DNA of 64,000 nucleotides from Erinaceus europaeus (lineage: Eukaryota; Chordata; Mammalia; Eulipotyphla; Erinaceidae). Position numbers and translations under genes: made by a program. The stretch lies in the NCBI RefSeq assembly GCF_950295315.1, contig NC_080171.1, forward strand, positions 116,803,064-116,867,063, written 5' to 3'. This document shows positions 58,300 through 64,000 of this stretch, piece after piece. The notes below the pieces were generated by a model. It saw only the letters and a program-made list of their open reading frames with translations, did not search any database and was not told where the DNA came from. How positions within the stretch are numbered: the first letter of the stretch is position 1; the number at the start of each line of letters is the position of its first letter.

Positions 58300-58917
58300 G
58301 GCCTGCGCAACTCCCAGATAAGTGAAGACTTTGCCTACCTATGCACTATGGTCTTCTCTTCTACTTACGAAGAGGTTTGCCAAAGCCTCTACTGTTTCAT
58401 TATGAGACAGTTTCTCTGTCTCTGGAACATTTTACTCTGGGCCACACTTCGGTTCCCTCACCGGGAACTTTGGTTTCTTATGACCGGGATCATAGAACTT
58501 GGGAGATGCACTGAGATTTCTCCTTGGACTTTCTGGATTTCCTCTCCCATGTTTCCTGAGGAAAAGGACTACATTTCGCTCCAGGCCATAATTTCGTTCT
58601 TTATGACCGTGATCGTAGACCTTGGGACATGCATGGGGATTTCCCCTGGGACTTTCTGGACTTCTTCTCGCATGTTTCCCATGGAGAAGGACTACTCTAA
58701 TTTGAAGAACATTCTCGAGTACCCTGGCAGTTCCCAAGTATGGAGACACGTGGTTAGTTCTACTCTCCTGATTGGATTCTTTCTTCGATGGGAAGACGCT
58801 TTTAAAAATGGGTGCCTGAAGCAATCCAGCAGGAACAGTCAGAAGCACCCTAAATGGAATTTCGAGGACCTTTTTGGACTAGGTCGCCCTCCGGGGATTC
58901 TTAATCCTACATGGTGA
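58300..58917 (+). other. Open frame in element 2 leader with a ~120-bp tandem duplication
   Basis: A frame of about 217 codons starts inside the LTR end and runs to a stop at 58917. I recognise no gag, matrix or other domain in it. Two tandem copies of a ~120-bp unit (58478-58600, 58601-about 58716) lie within the frame and keep it. The frame may be chance, or the remnant of a retroviral leader. Not called as a gene. Confidence 0.4.
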
Positions 58918-59136
58918 GATCTTGATAATCTGGTTCAAGTTGCGTTTCATAAGAGAATGATTTGAATGACTGAATTTTTGTCTGACATTGACTTAAAAAA
59001 AAAAAAATGCTGGACGCAGCCATGATTTCTAGAGACATCCAGAAACAATGCAAAAAGTTGTTTTTTTCCTCCTTTGATTTCTCTTTTACGTCTTGACATG
59101 AATCTGAAACGTTTAATCCTGAAAACTGTATGAGTT

Positions 59137-59215
59137 ATGGGGTGGGGCAGATAGTGCAATGATTATGTTAATTATTCTCATGCCTGAGGCTTTTAACCGT
59201 GGTTCTTCTGTTTAC
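59137..59215 (+). repeat. SINE type C-like segment within element 2
   Basis: GGGGCAGATAGTGCAATGAT followed by TTATTCTCATGCCTGAGGCT resembles a type C SINE head. A diverged version is at 3265-3320 in element 1, so it was captured before the copies separated. Confidence 0.5.
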
Positions 59216-59689
59216 CTTTCTACATTTTATTGAGTTTAAACAACCTTAAAATGATACTAGAAAGGACTTCCAATTATAATGGAGTTATCAATTATAGTAA
59301 ACTTCTAATCTGCTACAAGTTTTGTTTGACAAGTAAGTGAATTTCAGCTGTCAAGTCTTCACATGAAAAAGCATCTACTCAAATGGAATTCCCGGAAATC
59401 CATTTGGACCCCTGTTCTCTGACATCGCCCCCGGAAACCAATGATGTGACCTGGCACGACCTGAAGAAACAGATTTACAGACTCGAAAGCTCACTCTCTA
59501 CAGAATAGCAGAATTCTGGTGGCCAACATTCCCCATCGAGACAGACGTGCAGCGTTTCATCCTCTGGCATTTTCTTCTGTGGTCAGCTACTTTGGACTGA
59601 CACCTCCATCGGACTTACTGGTACACACAGCTGTGTTTCTCAAAGACTAACTTCAGCCAATTGCCTTGAGACTTTATAGACCATGTCCC

Positions 59690-59900
59690 CTCGCCTGCAG
59701 GCTCTGTCCCAGAGGCAGAAAACTCCCCCTCCTTATTAGGTTATGCCCACAGAGGCATGAAGCGCCCCAAGAGGCAAGAGATGCCCACAGAGGCAGGAAT
59801 CGCCCTTTGAGGCAAGAGATGCCCCCAGAGGCATGAAGCACTCCCAGAGGCAAGAAATGCCCTTTCGCCTGCTAGGCCTTGCCCTTTGAGGCAAGAAAAG
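59690..59900 (+). repeat. Degenerate tandem repeat in element 2
   Basis: Around ten units near GCCCACAGAGGCAAGAAAT, 18-20 bp each. Confidence 0.8.
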
Positions 59901-60024
59901 CTCCACTTGGCATCACACTGGTTATTGCTGCTCGCCTATTTTGTTTTCCATGTCATATGCCAGTTCTTTTGAAAACGCCTGTACAATATACATTTCTGTT
60001 CACCCCGCAATGGCCATTAGTTAA

Positions 60025-60039
60025 AAAGAAAGGGGGAAT
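60025..60039 (+). other. Polypurine tract of element 2
   Basis: AAAGAAAGGGGGAAT abuts the 3' LTR. Confidence 0.75.
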
Positions 60040-60508
60040 TGTTGGTATGCATGAGACCCCTTCTGTTTCATTTGGTTTAAATCCCCCCTGCTTAACACTA
60101 TTCTATTTACATAACCACTTCATTCTATTTATATAACCGCTGTTAACAAGCACCTCCCTCCAGGGCATTGGTTCAATCCCCACTGTTTCATGATATGTTT
60201 TTGTTCCACCCCCCTCCTTGTCACACCCTGATTCCCTCCTTGTCACACTCTGATTTTTACCAGTCACTTTTCTCTCCACCCTCTCTATGTCACATCCTGT
60301 TTCCACCCTACTTGGCAAGTATATATAAAGACAGCATTGTGAGTTTTAGAGTACTTTACCTTGAGTTTAGCTTAGCTCGTCTTAGATTGTGCTGCGTCCT
60401 GCATGAATAAAGAGATACTGCCTACAGCTCAACTATGAGTCCCTGGTCGTCTGTTACCTGCCCGTGAAGCCAGCCCGGCGAAAACAACCTAACCCATCGA
60501 AAACAACA
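60040..60508 (+). repeat. 3' LTR of element 2
   Basis: 469 bp, near-identical to the 5' LTR. The differences cluster in the R/U5 part near 60420-60450 (CTCAACTATGAGTCCCTGG against CCCAGGAGTCCCGGG). Confidence 0.92.
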
Positions 60509-61635
60509 CCTCAGCTGACTGCCAACTCTGTTTCCAAGAGACTGGAACAGAGAAGTTCAGTGTAGGCGTAGGGGACCAGATTGGGTGACGAGACATCAAG
60601 CGTTGGACAGGGTGGGCGAAGATATCCGCGTATATTGGCAGGTCCGGTCGAGCGCAGACGTGGGAAATGAACTTAGATGATGCCGCATCCCGACGAATAT
60701 CTGGCGGGGCGATGTTGCTAAGAACTGGCAGCCATGGAACCGGGGTGGAATGGATGGTTCCAGAAATTATCCTCATGGAGGAATATAATTTGGAATCGAC
60801 CAAGTGGACATGGGGGCTACGGAACCATCCTGGGGCACAGTATTCTGCAGTGGAATAGCTTAATGCCAGAGATGATGATCGGAGTGTGGAAGCGCTCGCG
60901 CCCCATGAGGAGCTGGCCAGTCTTGCAATGATGTGATTCCTCGCGCCCACCTTTGCTGCAGTTTTTATGAGATGTTCGTGAAATGACAGGGTGTGATCGA
61001 GAGTAACGCCAAGATAGACTGGCTGGGCTTCATGCCGGATTCTCGTTTGGAGAAGAAACGATATAGTGTTGGCCACCCATGGAGGCAGGCATCTTGAGAT
61101 CTTGACTAGGACACCATGGTGCCAGACCGTGTCATAGGCTGCTGTGAGATCAACAAAGACAGCACCCGTCTTTAAATTCTTCTGGAATCCATTTTCAATG
61201 TAAGTTGAGAGGGCCAGGGCTTGTTTGCAGGTAGATCTTCCTGGGCGGAAACCAGCTTGGGCAGGTGATAGGAATTTCTCTGTAAGAGGAGAAATTCGTG
61301 ACAGAAGCAGCCTCTCAAGGAGTTTGTAACACACGGAGAGGAGAGAAATTGGTCTATAGCTGGTGGCCAGTGTTGGGTCTTTCTTTGGTTTCAAAACTGC
61401 TATTATCTTCGCACGACGCCAAATTTTGGGCATAGATTCGGATTCCAAGATGTGCGACAGGAATGTAGTGAGCCACTTCTTTGCCGCGGGGCCCAAGTTA
61501 AGAATGAGTTCTGGGGTGATGTTATCATAGCCAGCAGCCGTTCCCGGTTTAACCCTCTTCAAAGCGTCTTCCAGTTCAGACAGTGTAAAGGGAGAGAGTT
61601 TTGGAGATGGACAAGATAACCGGAAGTGGGATGAC
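60509..61635 (-). pseudogene. Vingi reverse transcriptase, internally deleted
   Basis: This would be the replicase of the element, copying its RNA at a nicked target. The frame is open for more than 350 codons. Counting from the Met at 61562: an SYRPISLL block (residues 69-76), AGFRPGRST (103-111) and motif A FVDLTAAYDTVW with its first catalytic aspartate (136-147). A few residues later, at about residue 174 (near 61043), the text jumps to IRHEAQPVYLGVTLD, which in relatives lies roughly 100 residues further on. The intervening block, with the YxDD catalytic pair, is absent, so the protein would be inactive. The frame stays open after the jump and runs on toward the C-terminus at 57810-57508, after the LTR element; there a TGA at 57734-57736 replaces what is probably a conserved tryptophan codon. 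Upstream, coding text continues to 62319. Confidence 0.85.
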
Positions 61636-62236
61636 TGTTAGAGGCAGTAACTCTAAAATAGTTATAGTTGCTTTTTAAGTTTGAGTTTTAAGAATAGTTT
61701 AAATATAGTTGCTTTTTGCCTTCCTGACCAGTGAGGTGGAAAATTCCTTGCCCTTTTCCCCTCGACAGAACCTGAGAGGCCATCAATTATTTTGACAGAC
61801 CCTGCAGCGAGCAGGACTCATCATGACCTCTGCAACAGAATACTGTTACCAGACAGTTAAAAATGGCCTGACAAATGATGACCTGATAGATTGCAAACAG
61901 ATGGTCGGTGGTCCCAATAAAGAACAAAAAAATGTGGTGACCCCCACTTTGGCAATGACCTATTGGTCTGGTGTGATGTTTAGAAATAGCCCATGCTTTG
62001 CTCTGAATGGATCAGGCTTTTGCTAAGTTTGAAATGATTGGATATAGGCAGATAAGGTGATGTGTTCCCCCTCCCTGAGTGTAGTCTGAATTCCTATAAA
62101 TTGTATGGTTTGAGCTTTGTTCAGGGTCGAGCTTGGTAGACTGACACCAGTCACCATCTCGGCCCGGATTGCAATTCGTGAATAAACATCTTTTGCTTCC
62201 TTGCAGTGGATGGTGGTTTGATTTCGCTCTTTAACA
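61636..62236 (+). repeat. Solo LTR of a different family inside Vingi
   Basis: 601 bp with inverted ends TGTTA...TAACA and perfect 5-bp duplications ATGAC at 61631-61635 and 62237-62241. TATAAA at about 62095 and AATAAA at 62181-62186 are in LTR order. It shares nothing with the other LTRs here. Excising it restores the Vingi coding text. A 5-bp duplication fits class III or class I better than class II. Confidence 0.88.
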
Positions 62237-62659
62237 ATGACCACTCATGGGAAATTTCTCTTTTCCAGACTGGGTCGATCTTAGCACGTCCAACTTGAGT
62301 TAGGTGACTGGCCACTGAGTTCCCCTCCTGACTCCATTTCTCTCTGTCCTATCTAACAATGACAACATCAATAACAACAATAAAACTACAATAATAATAA
62401 AAACAACAATGGCAACAAAAGTGAAAATAAATAGATAAAAAATTTTAAAAAATTATTATTGGATAGTGGCAGAGAAATTGAGAGGGGAGAGATAGATAGA
62501 CAGACAGACAGGTAGATAGACATTTGCAGCTCTGCTTTACCACCGTGAAACGTTCCTTCTGCAGGTGGGGACCAGGGACTTGAACCCTGGTCTTGTGCAC
62601 TGTAGTGCATGCACTTAACCAGGTGCAAAACCACCTGACCCCTAGGGATTCCATCTATA

Positions 62660-63219
62660 ATACTATTGTCTATGTTTTCCTTTGAAAATTTCTCCATCTA
62701 GTTCTACTACTATTCTTATGTTTACTTATTTTGATCATCTTCTCTAATTATCCTTGGACACTATTTCATTATCAAGTTCTTGTCTGCCATTTCACTTCTG
62801 CTTCCTTTCCTTTTATTGCTGATTATGGACCACACTGTTCTCTTTCATTGTTTCTCTAGTAAGTTTTTATCATGTACTAGGCATTGTACATTATGTAGTA
62901 AGGAGTCAGGATTTTATTACCCAGGGAATGTTACGTCCCTTCACCTCAACCAGGTGGTTCAGTTGTTAACTATTTACCTTGAACTGTGACTGCTTGATTG
63001 TACATTACTTAAGGGTATGTGAATTTATTTCTGCTTTGCAGAAATTTGTTTCTCCATGTTAGAAGCAAGCCACAGTCAAAGGAAGTTTATTTTTTTCTAA
63101 GGCCTGTTTTTTTTCTGAGGTTTCAGTAAGTAAGGGTCATGCCCTGAAATACTGGCTCCTTTGTCGTAAGCAAAGGGAGAATCTCTTCTCAAGTTTTTCC
63201 CAACTCAGTAGATATTTAT
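62660..63219. other. AT-rich sequence without recognised gene
   Basis: Possibly an ancient repeat (the GTACTAGGCATTGTACATTA region near 62874), otherwise nothing recognised. Confidence 0.4.
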
Positions 63220-63445
63220 TCCTTTTTAAAAATATTTTTTGTTATCTTTACTTATTTACAGGATAGCAACAGACAGAAGTTAAGAGAGGGGGAAAGATAG
63301 AGAGGGAGAAAGACAGAGAGACACCTGCACCCTTATTTCACCACTGGCAAAGCTTTCCCCCTGCAGGTGGGGACCTGGAGCTTGAACCCAGGTCCTTGTG
63401 CACTGTAATGTGTGTGCTCAACCACGTATACAACTGCCCAGCCCC
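63220..63445 (-). mobile_element. SINE type B, antisense
   Basis: TTTTAAAAATATTTTTTGTT start, ACACCTGCACCCTTATTTCA core, ending at ACTGCCCAGCCC. Direct repeats TAGATATTT on each side. Confidence 0.85.
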
Positions 63446-63524
63446 TAGATATTTCTCTAGAAAGCCTCTACTGTTTAATTTGGAACATGCTTCACAGGGA
63501 TTTGGACACTTTAATTCAATAATC

Positions 63525-63800
63525 ACTTAATTTTATTGAGGGAGTTAATCCTTTACAATGCAGTCACTGACATGCGAGTACAATTCCATTATACAACAAA
63601 AGGCCCTAGAGTTCTCTTCCAACCCTCCCTCCCCTTCTTTCCCAGAGTCCTTTGCTTTGATGCAGTACACCTTGCCCAGTCCACATGGACTCGGACACCT
63701 TATATGGGTATATGCAGTCTCCCCCTTTGGTCCCACTCCATCTTCCGGTGTATATTTTGTTAGTGTTCTACTAATACAACACTTTTAATACCCATCCATT
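63525..63800 (-). mobile_element. LINE-1 3' UTR, antisense
   Basis: TTTTATTGAGGGAGTTAATC, CAGAGTCCTTTGCTTTGATG and CAGTACACCTTGCCCAGTCC, like 19323-19560 and 54935-55240. Confidence 0.7.
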
Positions 63801-64000
63801 GGCACGTAAGGTACTCAGTGTTATTTTCAGCTTGAGATTTGGTTTTCTGTGTGTGTGTGAGCATGATGCTGCAGATACCAGAGACTCAGTTGAAAAAGTA
63901 TACAAAAATAGATCTTACCATGTGTAGTTCATTTCTATAAGAGATCAAAGAGTGTATTATTATTAGTAGTAGTATTTGCATTTTTCTGATTATGCCCTAG

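Larger units (their letters stand above)
57811..60508 (+). mobile_element. Non-autonomous LTR retrotransposon (element 2) inside Vingi
   Basis: Paired LTRs (57811-58275 and 60040-60508), a lysine-like primer-binding site, a polypurine tract and perfect 6-bp duplications CCTCAG (57805-57810, 60509-60514) make a complete copy. Removing it rejoins the Vingi frame exactly. The LTRs differ at only a small number of positions by eye, so it is younger than element 1. The internal region is about 1.76 kb and holds no recognisable gag, pol or env. It shares the leader and the 3' half with element 1. A 6-bp duplication and lysine-like primer site suggest a class II (ERVK-like) helper. No infectious capacity can be inferred. 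Confidence 0.9.
57508..62319 (-). mobile_element. Vingi-type non-LTR retrotransposon, 5'-truncated and interrupted
   Basis: Direct repeats TTCCCCTCCT at 57498-57507 and 62320-62329 bound it. Its 3' end is at the left and finishes in a short GAA tail (TCTTCTTCT on plus). Element sequence lies at 57508-57810, 60509-61635 and 62237-62319; the gaps are later LTR insertions. The frame gives a reverse transcriptase of the Ingi/Vingi/jockey-like kind, then a C-terminal zinc-binding block (CPCG and HIVNDC, about 57600-57650). The 5' part, where an endonuclease would be encoded, is missing. Vingi elements are known in hedgehogs and not in other sequenced mammals (Kojima and colleagues, recalled). Confidence 0.88.
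57336..62448 (+). mobile_element. Second-level SINE (type A) of the nest
   Basis: Head and body at 57336-57507 (GGAGTTGGGTGATAGTGCAG onwards) and end at 62320-62448 (TTCCCCTCCT...ATTTCTCTCTGTCCTATCTA then CAATAACAACAATAAAACTA). Direct repeats AAAAACTATTATTGG (57321-57335) and AAAAATTATTATTGG (62449-62463), one mismatch. Confidence 0.88.
57313..62645 (-). mobile_element. Outermost SINE (type B) of the nest
   Basis: Tail end at 57313-57335 and the rest at 62449-62645 (GGATAGTGGCAGAGAAATTG to GCAAAACCACCTGACCCC). Direct repeats GGATTCCATCTATA at 57299-57312 and 62646-62659 are perfect and bracket the whole 5.3-kb structure. Confidence 0.85.

Noticed and set aside
58264..58917. Frame of about 217 codons in element 2 as a retroviral gag
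   Set aside because: It begins inside the LTR, contains a tandem duplication and shows no gag-like motif such as a zinc knuckle.
60103..60410. Identical 71- and 80-codon frames in both LTRs of element 2
   Set aside because: They repeat only because the two LTRs are near-identical. Both strands give frames, and no gene is supported.

Overview
The window is mammalian nuclear DNA, most probably from a hedgehog (Erinaceidae, likely Erinaceus europaeus or a close relative). The evidence is dozens of tRNA-derived SINEs of the hedgehog type (called here A, B and C by their sequence), several LINE-1 3'-UTR subfamilies, and a Vingi-type non-LTR retrotransposon, a lineage known among mammals only from hedgehogs (family knowledge recalled, not searched). 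There is no operon structure and no microbial or phage gene content. Most open frames are chance frames through repeats.

The one confident host coding feature is the first exon of the long form of GNAL (olfactory/striatal G-protein alpha subunit, XL-Golf) on the minus strand at 15891-16215. It ends at a GTAGGT splice donor and sits in a CpG island (about 15690-16790). Positions 1-15884 are therefore GNAL intron 1, and 16216-64000 lies upstream of this promoter. The promoter flank holds a degenerate array of four ACCGTAAAT-like boxes and two CCAAT boxes on the GNAL strand.

Layout: 1-1100 rearranged L1 and old SINEs; 2042-4416 a short LTR element with 6-bp target duplication, invaded by a 5'-truncated Vingi; 4417-15884 SINE- and L1-dense intron; 15891-16800 GNAL exon and island; 17000-27200 nested SINE/L1/LTR, including a 5S rRNA pseudogene inside a SINE; 27200-33700 and 38500-51400 comparatively repeat-poor sequence without recognised genes, holding a few ancient L2/MIR-like pieces; 33700-38300 L1; 51400-57260 L1 and SINEs; 57298-62659 a four-level nest; 62660-64000 SINE and L1.

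The most interesting object is that nest. A type-B SINE received a type-A SINE, which received a minus-strand Vingi retrotransposon, which then received both a complete LTR element and a solo LTR from another family. Each step can be read from its own target-site duplication. The Vingi reverse-transcriptase frame is still open for several hundred codons but appears to lack the block carrying the catalytic YxDD motif. Three independent insertions in the window (two solo LTRs and the Vingi) hit the same polypyrimidine stretch of SINEs.
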